In this document: piece by piece, positions 14,975-23,002 of the stretch
How positions within the stretch are numbered: position 1 is the stretch's first letter
Layout of the letters: each line of letters opens with the position of its first letter
DNA from: RGIG7213 sp045540335
GTDB lineage: Bacteria; Bacillota; Clostridia; Oscillospirales; CAG-272
DNA: 34,963 nucleotides
Direction of reading: 5' to 3'
Assembly: GCA_045540335.1 (NCBI GenBank)
Contig: JAZQHC010000051.1
Location: forward strand, 1 to 34,963
The notes under the pieces: generated by a model
What the model was told of the DNA's origin: nothing
The model's input: the letters and a program-made list of their open reading frames with translations, nothing else
The model's database searches: none
Position numbers and translations under genes: made by a program

Positions 14975-15009
14975 TTAATAGCCCTTTCTGTGTTAGGTTA
15001 ATTGAAAAT

Positions 15010-15038
15010 ATTATACACAACAAAGCTTTTTTTGTCAA
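15010..15038 (-). promoter_or_regulatory. Consensus promoter of the lipoprotein gene
   Basis: On the minus strand: TTGACA, 17-base spacer, TATAAT, all consensus. A TGTGCAAA word at 15097-15104 recalls the upstream boxes of the two paralogues, at nearly the same distance (57 versus 59 bases from the -35), but the second word is only weakly matched. Confidence 0.88.
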
Positions 15039-15171
15039 CAACAAATTGCAAATATATCCCCCGTACACCAAAAAAGTCATCATTACACAAAACATATGTG
15101 CAAATGCAAATGTTAAAACAAAAAATTTCCACATTTTTAAAGAAACATAAATTTCTTTTGATAATTAGGTG

Positions 15172-15200
15172 TTGATTTTATTCGAGTGATATGATACAAT
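15172..15200 (+). promoter_or_regulatory. Promoter of hom
   Basis: TTGATT (15172-15177), 17-base spacer, TACAAT (15195-15200) with a TGA extension before it. It lies 52 bases before the hom start, divergent from the lipoprotein promoter. Confidence 0.75.
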
Positions 15201-15251
15201 AGATGCGTTAACCAGCACTTATTAGTAAAAAAACCGAAAGGAAATTAAAAA

Positions 15252-16457
15252 ATGGTGAATGTTGCCGTCATAGGATTCGGTACGGTTGGCAGCGGCGTAT
15301 GCGAATTGCTGACGAATAATTCCGATATAATCGAAAAAAACGCAGGCGAGAAAATCAACCTGAAGTATATATGCGATATCAGAGATTTTCCCAATTCTCC
15401 GTTTGCTGAAAAAATTGTAAAGGATTTTTCCGTTATAGCAAACGACCCCGACGTAGATGTCGTAGTAGAAACGATGGGTGGCAGAACTATCGCCTATAAA
15501 TTTACAACGATGGCTTTGCAAAGCGGAAAAAGCGTTGTTACATCAAACAAGGAAATAGTTTCGTACCACGGTGTTGAGCTGATGAAAACCGCTGCAGAGC
15601 ACGGCGTAAGATATTTATTTGAAGCAAGCACGGGCGGTGCGATACCTGCATTGATGCCTATTGCACAATGCTTGGCAGCAAACAAGATCTCTCGCATTTC
15701 GGGAATTCTTAACGGTACTACAAACTATATTTTGACCAATATGTTTACACATGGCAAAAGCTATGACACTGCCCTTACCGAGGCACAGAATAAAGGATAT
15801 GCAGAAAAAGACCCCACAGCAGACGTTGAGGGGCTTGATACCTGCAGAAAAATATGCATTCTCGGTGCTATAATGTCAGGAAAGCTTATTTGCCCGGATA
15901 ATGTAAAAGCAACCGGTATATCAAAAATAACAAAGAAAGACGTTCAGGCTGCTGAAACGTTTGGATGCAAAATAAAGCTTTTAGGCGTTGCCAATATGCA
16001 AGACGACGGCATGTTTGTTGAGGTTTCACCGTACTGCATAGCAGACGACGTGCCGCTTTACGGTATCGAAGACGTATTTAACGGCATTATGGTAGATACA
16101 GATGCCGCAGGGCAAGTAATGTTTTACGGCAGGGGTGCTGGCAAGCTGCCTACGGCAAGCGCAGTTGTATCCGACATAATAGATATTGCCGCAAGAAAAA
16201 AAGAAAAATCCCCGTTTAATGCGTGGGAAAACGGCGATGCACCTGTTGCAGACACAAGAAAGCTTTCATATCTTATGCGCGTTGGCGGAAACACAGATAA
16301 ATTTTTCGAAAAATACGGTGTAGATGCTTCCGTAACCGAAGATAACGTTATTGCTTTTGTAACTGCAAAATATTCCGTTGACGAATACGAGGGCTTCTGC
16401 AAGCAGTTGGAAAAAGACGGATATTCGGTAATTTCATCTTATAAGGTTTTTGAATAA
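15252..16457 (+). CDS. hom: Homoserine dehydrogenase
   Basis: Reduces aspartate semialdehyde to homoserine with NAD(P)H, the branch point to threonine and methionine. 401 residues: N-terminal Rossmann fold with VIGFGTVGSGV (5-15); the family signature region GILNGTTNYILTNMF and AEKDPTADVEGLD; catalytic-domain lysines downstream; and a C-terminal stretch (about 335-401, DEYEGFCKQLEKDGYSVIS) of ACT-like size that may allow allosteric control. Start by GAAAGGAAAT before the ATG. It has its own promoter and is not in an operon with thrB or thrC here. Threonine feeds isoleucine, so proximity to the leu genes may be a loose branched-chain/aspartate-family grouping. Confidence 0.96.
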   Translation: MVNVAVIGFGTVGSGVCELLTNNSDIIEKNAGEKINLKYICDIRDFPNSPFAEKIVKDFSVIANDPDVDVVVETMGGRTIAYKFTTMALQSGKSVVTSNKEIVSYHGVELMKTAAEHGVRYLFEASTGGAIPALMPIAQCLAANKISRISGILNGTTNYILTNMFTHGKSYDTALTEAQNKGYAEKDPTADVEGLDTCRKICILGAIMSGKLICPDNVKATGISKITKKDVQAAETFGCKIKLLGVANMQDDGMFVEVSPYCIADDVPLYGIEDVFNGIMVDTDAAGQVMFYGRGAGKLPTASAVVSDIIDIAARKKEKSPFNAWENGDAPVADTRKLSYLMRVGGNTDKFFEKYGVDASVTEDNVIAFVTAKYSVDEYEGFCKQLEKDGYSVISSYKVFE

Positions 16458-16570
16458 AGTGTAAAACATTACTATTTCAACAACTTATCAGCACGATTTC
16501 AAAAATCCGTCACATCAGGTGTGCATAATCAAAGCATACCATTCAGTAATAAGGAAAGGATTTTGGTGTT

Positions 16571-17986
16571 ATGGACGACAAATTCACACCCGATTCAATG
16601 AATTTTGAAAACGGTCAATCAAACGAAAACAATTCTGATAACACTAATGTAAACACAGGCAAGGAAAATACCTTTACTGCCGATAAACCGCAGGAAAATA
16701 CGTATTCACAACCCAATTTACATCAACAGACACAGAATTACCAACAGCCTGAAAATTCATACTACAACCGCTTTCAGCAAAACACCCGAGAGAACGATTT
16801 CGGCGGTACAGTAAGTTACAGCAGTAACCCGGATATAAAAAATAATTTTCAGCCGCCGAAAAAGAAAAAATCAGGTGCAGGCATAGTTATTCTTTGTATC
16901 ATTCTGGCAATAGCGCTTTGCTCGGGGGCGTTTTTAGCAGGTAGATATCTTGGAAATGATAACGGCAACGGAAAAGACACAAGCAATTCCACAGAAGCAC
17001 CTTCGCAAAATAATTCGCAGCCCGTAACAGAAGAGGAAACGCAAAGCGAAGAAACGCTTGCATATAATAATACCGTGGTAGAAGGAAGCCCTCTTACAGA
17101 GGTTGTTGCAAAAACGGTTGACAGTGTTGTAGAAATCAAGACGGAAAGTGTAGTTTACGGTTCTTACTACGGCCAAAGCGTAGCGCAAGGTGCAGGAAGC
17201 GGCGTTATCGTTACCGCAGACGGTTTTATCGTTACAAACAATCACGTTATAGACGGTGCCGAAAAGGTTACGGTCGTTCTTCGCAACGGGCAGGAATATG
17301 ATGCCAAAATATGGGGCATAAACACTAAAAACGACCTTGCGGTAGTTAAGATAGAAGCTAAGGATCTTCCGATTGCAACGTTCGGAAACTCCGATAATCT
17401 TAAGGTAGGCGAAAACGTTATTGCAATAGGCAACCCCTTGGGCGAGCTTGGCGGTTCCGTTACAAGCGGTATAGTTTCATCTTTGGCAAGAGAAATTAAG
17501 GTTGACGGCAAGATGATGACGCTTATCCAAACGGATGCCCCTGTTAACCCCGGCAACTCCGGCGGAGGTTTGTTTAATATGGCGGGCGAGCTTGTAGGCG
17601 TTGTAAATGCAAAATCCTCAGGCGAGGATGTTGAAGGTATCGGCTTTGCAATACCTTCAAACACGGCACGCGATATAGTTCAAAACATAATTGCAAACAA
17701 ATCTTCAACAGATAAAGCATACCTCGGCGTAGAGGTTGGGCAAACAAGATACGGATACGTTTATATTTCTAAAGTAGTAGAAGGATTTGATGCCGCAGCA
17801 GCAGGCCTTCAAATAAACGACATTTTCATAAGCGTTGACGGTACCGTTATTACATCTCCCAGCACGCTTTCTTCTTTGATAGCATCATATTGCGTAGGTG
17901 ATACGGCAGAATTCGTAATAGTAAGAAACAATAAACAACAAATAGTTACCGTTACCTTCACCGTTCCCCGCCCCGCTGAAGAATAA
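16571..17986 (+). CDS. htrA: HtrA/DegP-family membrane serine protease with PDZ domain
   Basis: Quality-control protease of the cell surface, 471 residues. Residues 1-97 are a cytoplasmic, Asn/Gln-rich low-complexity tail ending in PPKKKK. One membrane helix follows (103-125). The extracytoplasmic trypsin-like domain (about 175-365) has the triad H225 (NNHVI), D255 (NDLAVV) and S330 (GNSGGG). A PDZ domain (about 380-470) includes YLGVEVGQ and the AAAAGLQINDIFISVDG loop. The type II topology and single PDZ match HtrA/HtrB/YyxA of Firmicutes. It begins 113 bases after hom. No terminator and only weak promoter signals lie between, so it may be partly co-transcribed. A terminator follows. Confidence 0.95.
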   Translation: MDDKFTPDSMNFENGQSNENNSDNTNVNTGKENTFTADKPQENTYSQPNLHQQTQNYQQPENSYYNRFQQNTRENDFGGTVSYSSNPDIKNNFQPPKKKKSGAGIVILCIILAIALCSGAFLAGRYLGNDNGNGKDTSNSTEAPSQNNSQPVTEEETQSEETLAYNNTVVEGSPLTEVVAKTVDSVVEIKTESVVYGSYYGQSVAQGAGSGVIVTADGFIVTNNHVIDGAEKVTVVLRNGQEYDAKIWGINTKNDLAVVKIEAKDLPIATFGNSDNLKVGENVIAIGNPLGELGGSVTSGIVSSLAREIKVDGKMMTLIQTDAPVNPGNSGGGLFNMAGELVGVVNAKSSGEDVEGIGFAIPSNTARDIVQNIIANKSSTDKAYLGVEVGQTRYGYVYISKVVEGFDAAAAGLQINDIFISVDGTVITSPSTLSSLIASYCVGDTAEFVIVRNNKQQIVTVTFTVPRPAEE

Positions 17987-18007
17987 TTTCGATATAAAAC
18001 ACCCATG

Positions 18008-18041
18008 AAAGCCTTTCTGTAGCAAGAAAGGCTTTTGTTTT
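18008..18041 (+). terminator. htrA terminator
   Basis: An 11-bp perfect stem (18008-18018 with 18025-18035), loop GTAGCA, then TGTTTTA. It isolates htrA from the T-box leader downstream. Confidence 0.88.
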
Positions 18042-18092
18042 ATCGCATTGTGCAATGCAAACATTTGACGTATGTTTTTTTCAAGAAACGTA

Positions 18093-18121
18093 TTGACAAA
18101 CTAAAATCCAAATGATATAAT
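18093..18121 (+). promoter_or_regulatory. Consensus promoter of the leu operon
   Basis: TTGACA (18093-18098), 17-base spacer, TATAAT (18116-18121). A full consensus match suggests that initiation is constant and control is left to the T-box leader. Confidence 0.92.
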
Positions 18122-18127
18122 ATCCTC

Positions 18128-18399
18128 AAATAAATAAAAGGCTGTGACAAAGAAGGTCGCGGTTGCATCGTTGCAGAGAGCCGGTGGTTGGTGAAAACCG
18201 GTACGGTGTTTCCTACATGGCCCCTCACTTTCGAGCCGGTTGCCCGAGAAACTTTGTTTTTAGGGCATCACGTGAATGCTGCGTAAATGCATAGGGATTG
18301 TTTGATTCCGAAGAGTGGCGAAGAAATTCGCAATTTGAGTGGTACCGCGAGTGTTAGTTATTTCACCCGTCTCAAAGCAAAACTTTGAGGCGGTTTTTT
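18128..18399 (+). promoter_or_regulatory. T-box riboswitch, leucine (CUC specifier)
   Basis: The leader RNA senses uncharged tRNA-Leu and allows read-through into the leu genes. Seen: the AGAGAG and GGTGAAAACC elements of Stem I (about 18175-18199); a specifier CTC at 18224-18226 followed by ACTTTCGAG, the usual downstream context; and the T-box core GAGTGGTACCGCG (18337-18349). Its TGGT bulge matches an ACCA tRNA end. A terminator stem (18367-18377 with 18383-18393) with a T-run follows. CUC needs tRNA-Leu(GAG), so the Leu-UAA tRNA in this window is not the ligand. Confidence 0.93.
18367..18399 (+). terminator. T-box regulated terminator
   Basis: CCGTCTCAAAG pairs with CTTTGAGGCGG (one T-G pair) around CAAAA, then six Ts. 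This is the off state of the leader; the alternative antiterminator uses the T-box core and the 5' arm of this stem. Confidence 0.88.
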
Positions 18400-18452
18400 A
18401 TTTGCCGTTTCAAAGGCGACAATTTATGCCGAAAGGCAGAACGGAGAATTTT

Positions 18453-20114
18453 ATGGACGCAAGTAAGTATCGTGTTGGGTACTTCCCCGCCCCCGGCACA
18501 CACAACAAATGGTCAACAAAGGATCATATTGAAAAACCACCCGTTTGGTGCAGCGTTGATATGCGCGATGGTAACCAAAGTCTTGTAATACCAATGAACT
18601 TGAAACAAAAGCTTGAATATTACAAAATACTTCTTGAGGTGGGATTTAAAGAAATAGAGGTAGGCTTTCCCGCAGCAAGCGAAACAGAATACGAGTTTTT
18701 ACGCACGCTGATAGACAATAATATGATTCCCGATGACGTAAGCATTCAAGTTCTTACACAATGCAGAGAGCATATCATACGCAAAACGTTTGATGCATGT
18801 AAGGGTGCCCCGAGTGCTATCATTCACTTTTACAATTCCGTAAGTGTAGCACAAAGAGAGCAGGTGTTCAAAAAATCAAAGGAAGAAATCAAAAAAATCG
18901 CCGTAGAAGGCGCAGCGCTTGTAAAAAGATTATCAGCAGAATACGAAGGAAACTTCAGATTTGAATATTCACCTGAATCTTTTACAGGTACAGAGCCTGA
19001 GTACGCCCTTGAAGTTTGCAATGCGGTTTTAGATGTTTTGCAACCAAGTGAAAGCAACAACGTTATAATAAACCTTCCCGTTACCGTGGAAATGAGTATG
19101 CCGCACATTTACGCCAATCAAGTGGAATACATAAGCGAAAATTTAAAATACCGCGAATTCGTAACGCTTTCCGTACATCCGCATAACGACAGAGGCACCG
19201 GCGTAGCCGATGCCGAGCTTGCTTTGCTTGCAGGTGCAGACAGGGTAGAGGGCACGTTATTCGGCAACGGCGAAAGAACAGGAAATGCAGATATAATCAC
19301 TATTGCTATGAACATGTATTCGCATGGAATAGACCCTAAGCTTAATTTCACCAACATGCCTTACTTGGTAGAAAAATTTGAAGAATGCACCGGCATGCAC
19401 GTACACGACAGAAGCCCTTATGCAGGCGCTTTGGTTTTTGCGGCTTTTTCCGGAAGCCATCAAGACGCAATAGCAAAGGGTATGAAATTTCGCGAAGAAA
19501 ACGGCTTGCACGAATGGTCTGTGCCTTATATTCCGATAGACCCGCATGATATCAGCAGAACGTATGATTCTGACGTTATAAGGGTAAATTCCCAAAGCGG
19601 AAAGGGCGGTATATCTTATCTGTTGGAGCAGACATACGGTTTCGTTTTGCCAAGCGGAATGCGCGAGCACTTCAGTTATCTTTGCAAAAACATTTCAGAC
19701 AAGCAGCATAAAGAGCTTAAACCCTCTGAAGTCCTTGATATCTTCAAAAACAACTACTTCTTACACGCATCTGCGATAAGAATAGCGGATATGCACTTTT
19801 TCCGCAGGGGCGGCAAGGTAGAAACCGAAATAATATTTTCGCGCGACGGTGATGAAACTGAGGTACACGCAAGCGGAAACGGTTCTTTGAACGCGGTAAA
19901 CAACGCTTTGAAAAAATACACGGGCGCACAATACACGCTTAAAGTATATACCGAGCACAGCATGCAGGAAAAAGGCTCGGGAAGTGTTGCCGCAGCCTAT
20001 ATAGGAATAGAAGCATCAAACGGTCAAATGAGCTGGGGCGTAGGAATCGATACGGACATTATCAAAGCCGGTGCAGACGCACTTTTAAGTGCATATAATA
20101 ATATGGAGGGTTGA
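18453..20114 (+). CDS. leuA: 2-isopropylmalate synthase
   Basis: First committed step of leucine synthesis: condenses 2-ketoisovalerate with acetyl-CoA. About 553 residues, the longer LeuA form. N-terminal DRE-TIM barrel with the RDGNQ loop at 38-42 and the metal motif HPHNDRGTGVADAELALLAG in the middle. The C-terminal regulatory domain (about 430-553, LKVYTEHSMQEKGSGS) normally binds leucine for feedback inhibition. The ATG at 18453 is chosen because GGAG lies six bases away. An upstream in-frame ATG at 18426 would add nine residues and has a weaker site. First gene of leuA-leuC-leuD-leuB, controlled by the T-box leader. Confidence 0.95.
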   Translation: MDASKYRVGYFPAPGTHNKWSTKDHIEKPPVWCSVDMRDGNQSLVIPMNLKQKLEYYKILLEVGFKEIEVGFPAASETEYEFLRTLIDNNMIPDDVSIQVLTQCREHIIRKTFDACKGAPSAIIHFYNSVSVAQREQVFKKSKEEIKKIAVEGAALVKRLSAEYEGNFRFEYSPESFTGTEPEYALEVCNAVLDVLQPSESNNVIINLPVTVEMSMPHIYANQVEYISENLKYREFVTLSVHPHNDRGTGVADAELALLAGADRVEGTLFGNGERTGNADIITIAMNMYSHGIDPKLNFTNMPYLVEKFEECTGMHVHDRSPYAGALVFAAFSGSHQDAIAKGMKFREENGLHEWSVPYIPIDPHDISRTYDSDVIRVNSQSGKGGISYLLEQTYGFVLPSGMREHFSYLCKNISDKQHKELKPSEVLDIFKNNYFLHASAIRIADMHFFRRGGKVETEIIFSRDGDETEVHASGNGSLNAVNNALKKYTGAQYTLKVYTEHSMQEKGSGSVAAAYIGIEASNGQMSWGVGIDTDIIKAGADALLSAYNNMEG

Positions 20115-20117
20115 AAT

Positions 20118-21380
20118 ATGGCAATGACATTAACACAAAAAATACTTGCTTTTCATGCGGGCCTTAACGAAGTTCGTGCAGGGCAGCTTATCGAAGCAAA
20201 GCTTGACGTTGTTCTTGGCAACGACATTACAACACCCGTGGCAGTACAGGAATTTAAAAAAGCGGGCTTTGAAGGCGTGTTTGACAAGGATAAAATAGCA
20301 ATCGTTCTCGACCATTTTGTACCCAATAAGGATATCAAAGCGGCAGAACAATCAAAAACTTGCCGCGAATTCGCGTGCAGCCATTGTATCAGCCATTTTT
20401 ACGACGTAGGAAAAATGGGTATCGAGCATGCCCTTTTACCTGAACAAGGCGTAGTTACCGCAGGTGATTGCATAATAGGCGCAGACAGCCACACCTGCAC
20501 ATATGGCGCACTTGGCGCTTTTTCCACCGGCGTGGGATCTACCGATATGGCAGCAGGAATGGCAACGGGAAAGGCGTGGTTTAAAGTGCCTTCTGCCATA
20601 AAAATAGAGCTTAAAGGATCTTTGCCGTATAATTGCAGCGGCAAAGACGTAATACTTACGATAATCGGAATGATCGGCGTTGACGGCGCCCTTTACAAAA
20701 GTATGGAATTTCAGGGCGAGGGCGTTTCTTCCCTTTCGATGGACGACCGCTTGTGCATTTGTAACATGGCAATCGAGGCAGGTGCTAAAAACGGTATATT
20801 TCCCGTTGACGAACAAACAGAGGCTTACATGAAAAACAGATGTGAAAGAACACCTGTAATTTACCGTGCCGACGAAGATGCCGAATACGACCGGACCATA
20901 ACGATAGACCTTTCTTCCATAGTACCAACTGTGGCATGCCCGCATTTACCTGAAAACACAAAGCCTGCAAGTATGCTTAACCACATAAAAATAGATCAGG
21001 TCGTTATAGGCAGCTGCACAAACGGCAGAATGGAGGATATGACGGCGGCATACAATATTTTAAAAGGCAAAAAAGTTGCCGACGGAGTTCGCTGTATAAT
21101 CATTCCCGCAACTATGCAGATCATGCGCGAATGCGTTGAAAAAGGATACGTTACCGCGTTTATAGATGCAGGCGCTGTGGTATCCACACCAACGTGCGGC
21201 CCATGCCTTGGCGGATATATGGGGATCCTTGCAAAAGGTGAAAAATGCGTAGCTACCACAAACAGAAATTTCGTTGGCAGAATGGGCCACGTAGAAAGCG
21301 AAGTGTATCTTGCATCGCCGCAAACTGCCGCAGCAAGTGCAATAACGGGATTTATAACAGAGTATAAAGGGGGAAAATGA
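20118..21380 (+). CDS. leuC: 3-isopropylmalate dehydratase large subunit
   Basis: With LeuD, isomerises 2- to 3-isopropylmalate using a 4Fe-4S cluster. 420 residues, the shorter aconitase-family type found in Clostridia and archaea. Cluster-binding cysteines are seen in GSCTNGR and in CGPCLGG. The GADSHTCTYGALGAFSTGVGS and NFVGRMGH segments are typical. It starts three bases after leuA's stop with GGAGGG seven bases upstream, and its stop overlaps the leuD start (ATGA), indicating coupled translation. The subunits are thus made in step. Confidence 0.96.
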   Translation: MAMTLTQKILAFHAGLNEVRAGQLIEAKLDVVLGNDITTPVAVQEFKKAGFEGVFDKDKIAIVLDHFVPNKDIKAAEQSKTCREFACSHCISHFYDVGKMGIEHALLPEQGVVTAGDCIIGADSHTCTYGALGAFSTGVGSTDMAAGMATGKAWFKVPSAIKIELKGSLPYNCSGKDVILTIIGMIGVDGALYKSMEFQGEGVSSLSMDDRLCICNMAIEAGAKNGIFPVDEQTEAYMKNRCERTPVIYRADEDAEYDRTITIDLSSIVPTVACPHLPENTKPASMLNHIKIDQVVIGSCTNGRMEDMTAAYNILKGKKVADGVRCIIIPATMQIMRECVEKGYVTAFIDAGAVVSTPTCGPCLGGYMGILAKGEKCVATTNRNFVGRMGHVESEVYLASPQTAAASAITGFITEYKGGK

Positions 21381-21880
21381 TAATGAACGCAGAAGGAAAA
21401 GTTTTTAAATATCCCGACAACGTTGATACGGACGTAATAATTCCTGCGCGCTATCTTAATACACCAAACGCCAACGAGCTTGCCTTGCACTGCATGGAGG
21501 ACATTGATGCAAGCTTTGTAAACGAAGTAAAAGCAGGGGATATTATGGTAGCGGGCTGGAATTTCGGATGCGGCTCTTCAAGAGAGCACGCCCCCCTTGT
21601 TATAAAGACCTGCGGAATAGGGTGCGTTATTGCAAAAAGCTATGCTCGCATATTTTACCGAAACGCAATAAACATCGGACTTCCAATACTTGAATGCGAG
21701 CAAGCGGCAGAAGAAATAAATGCAGGTGATACTGTAAAAGTAGATTTCGATACAGGCGAAATAACAAACGTTACAACGCAAAAAACATACAAGGCACAGG
21801 CTTTTCCGCCTTTCATACAAAACATAATCAAGTGCGGCGGATTGCTTAATTCATTGAAAGAAGGTGCTGATAATGATTAA
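21377..21880 (+). CDS. leuD: 3-isopropylmalate dehydratase small subunit
   Basis: The swivel-domain partner of LeuC, 167 residues. DNVDTDVIIPARYL near the N-terminus and FGCGSSREHAPLVI (60s-70s) are the family hallmarks; the latter lines the substrate pocket. The start overlaps the leuC stop by four bases; a second ATG two codons on (21383) is an equally usable start. The 3' end overlaps leuB by eight bases. The length is normal for the short LeuD type that pairs with a roughly 420-residue LeuC. Confidence 0.96.
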   Translation: MIMNAEGKVFKYPDNVDTDVIIPARYLNTPNANELALHCMEDIDASFVNEVKAGDIMVAGWNFGCGSSREHAPLVIKTCGIGCVIAKSYARIFYRNAINIGLPILECEQAAEEINAGDTVKVDFDTGEITNVTTQKTYKAQAFPPFIQNIIKCGGLLNSLKEGADND

Positions 21881-22949
21881 AAATATTGCCGTAATCCGCG
21901 GGGATGGGATAGGCCCTGAAATAGTACATCAGGCCTTGCGCGTGCTTGACAAGGCTGCACAAATGTACGGTCATACTTTTAATTATACAGACGTGGATAT
22001 GGGCGGATGCGCAATAGATAAATACAACGACCCGCTGCCCGCTGAAATGCTGCAAAAATGTATTGATTCCGATAGTGTTCTGCTTGGTGCAGTGGGCGGC
22101 GAAAAATGGAACAGCGTGCCCGGATATATGCGCCCTGAAAAGGGGTTGCTTAAATTACGTGCAGGTCTTGGCGTTTACAGCAACTGCCGTCCTGCCAAAA
22201 TATGGCCCCAATTAGCAGATGCTTCGCCTTTAAAAAAATCAATAGTTGATAAAGGCATAGACTTTATAATAGTGCGTGAATTGATAGGCGGAATCTATTT
22301 TGGTGAGCACAAAACACAATCGGAAAACGGAATACAAACAGCTACCGACGTTCTTGTTTACACTGAAGAGGAAATAGCACGCATATGCAGAATAGGATTT
22401 GAAACGGCGCAAAAGCGCAGAAAAAAGTTATGCTCGGTTGAAAAAAGCAACGTTCTTGATTCAAGCCGTTTATGGAAAAAGGTCGTGCACGAATTAGCAA
22501 GTGAATATCCCGATGTAGAGCTAACCGATATGCTGGTTGACAACTGTGCAATGCAGATAGTGAAAGACCCTTCTCAATTTGATGTAATAGTAACGGAAAA
22601 TATGTTCGGCGATATTCTTTCTGATGAAGCTTCTATGATAACCGGATCTATCGGTATGATTCCCTCTTCAAGTCTGGGATCAACCACGTGCGGCGTTTAC
22701 GAGCCTATTCACGGTTCTGCCCCGGACATTGCAGGGAAAAATATTGCTAACCCGATAGGCACTGTTCTTTCTGCCTCGATGATGCTTCGTTACAGCTTTG
22801 ATATGCCGCACGAGGCAGACTGTATTGAAAACGCGGTTTTTGCCGTACTTGAAAACGGATACAGAACGGCAGATATTATGTCATGCGGAATGAAACAGAT
22901 ATCTTGCAGCGAATGCGGTGATCTTATACTTTCAAACATGAAAAAATAA
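21873..22949 (+). CDS. leuB: 3-isopropylmalate dehydrogenase
   Basis: Oxidises and decarboxylates 3-isopropylmalate with NAD+ to give 2-ketoisocaproate, the leucine precursor. 358 residues, normal length. IAVIRGDGIGPEIV at the start, the RELIGGIYFGEH motif (substrate contact), DNCAMQIVKDPSQFDVIVTENMFGD in the middle, and the NAD-binding GSAPDIAGKNIANP region are all clear. The ATG at 21873 is preferred to a GTG three codons upstream, because AGAAGG lies eight bases before it. Last gene of the operon; a bidirectional terminator follows. The leucine transaminase must be encoded elsewhere. Confidence 0.97.
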   Translation: MIKNIAVIRGDGIGPEIVHQALRVLDKAAQMYGHTFNYTDVDMGGCAIDKYNDPLPAEMLQKCIDSDSVLLGAVGGEKWNSVPGYMRPEKGLLKLRAGLGVYSNCRPAKIWPQLADASPLKKSIVDKGIDFIIVRELIGGIYFGEHKTQSENGIQTATDVLVYTEEEIARICRIGFETAQKRRKKLCSVEKSNVLDSSRLWKKVVHELASEYPDVELTDMLVDNCAMQIVKDPSQFDVIVTENMFGDILSDEASMITGSIGMIPSSSLGSTTCGVYEPIHGSAPDIAGKNIANPIGTVLSASMMLRYSFDMPHEADCIENAVFAVLENGYRTADIMSCGMKQISCSECGDLILSNMKK

Positions 22950-22961
22950 AGGCATAAAAAT

Positions 22962-22996
22962 CCCAACGGATAAATTATATCCGTTGGGTATTTTTT
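22962..22996. terminator. Bidirectional terminator between leuB and the vWA-lipase gene
   Basis: An 11-bp perfect stem (22962-22972 with 22978-22988), loop AATTA, with an A-run on the left and T-run on the right, sits between two converging genes and can end both. Confidence 0.9.
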
Positions 22997-23002
22997 GTAA
23001 AG

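Noticed and set aside
18426..18453. Upstream ATG as the leuA start
   Set aside because: It has a weaker ribosome site, whereas the ATG at 18453 has GGAG at proper distance and gives a normal LeuA N-terminus.
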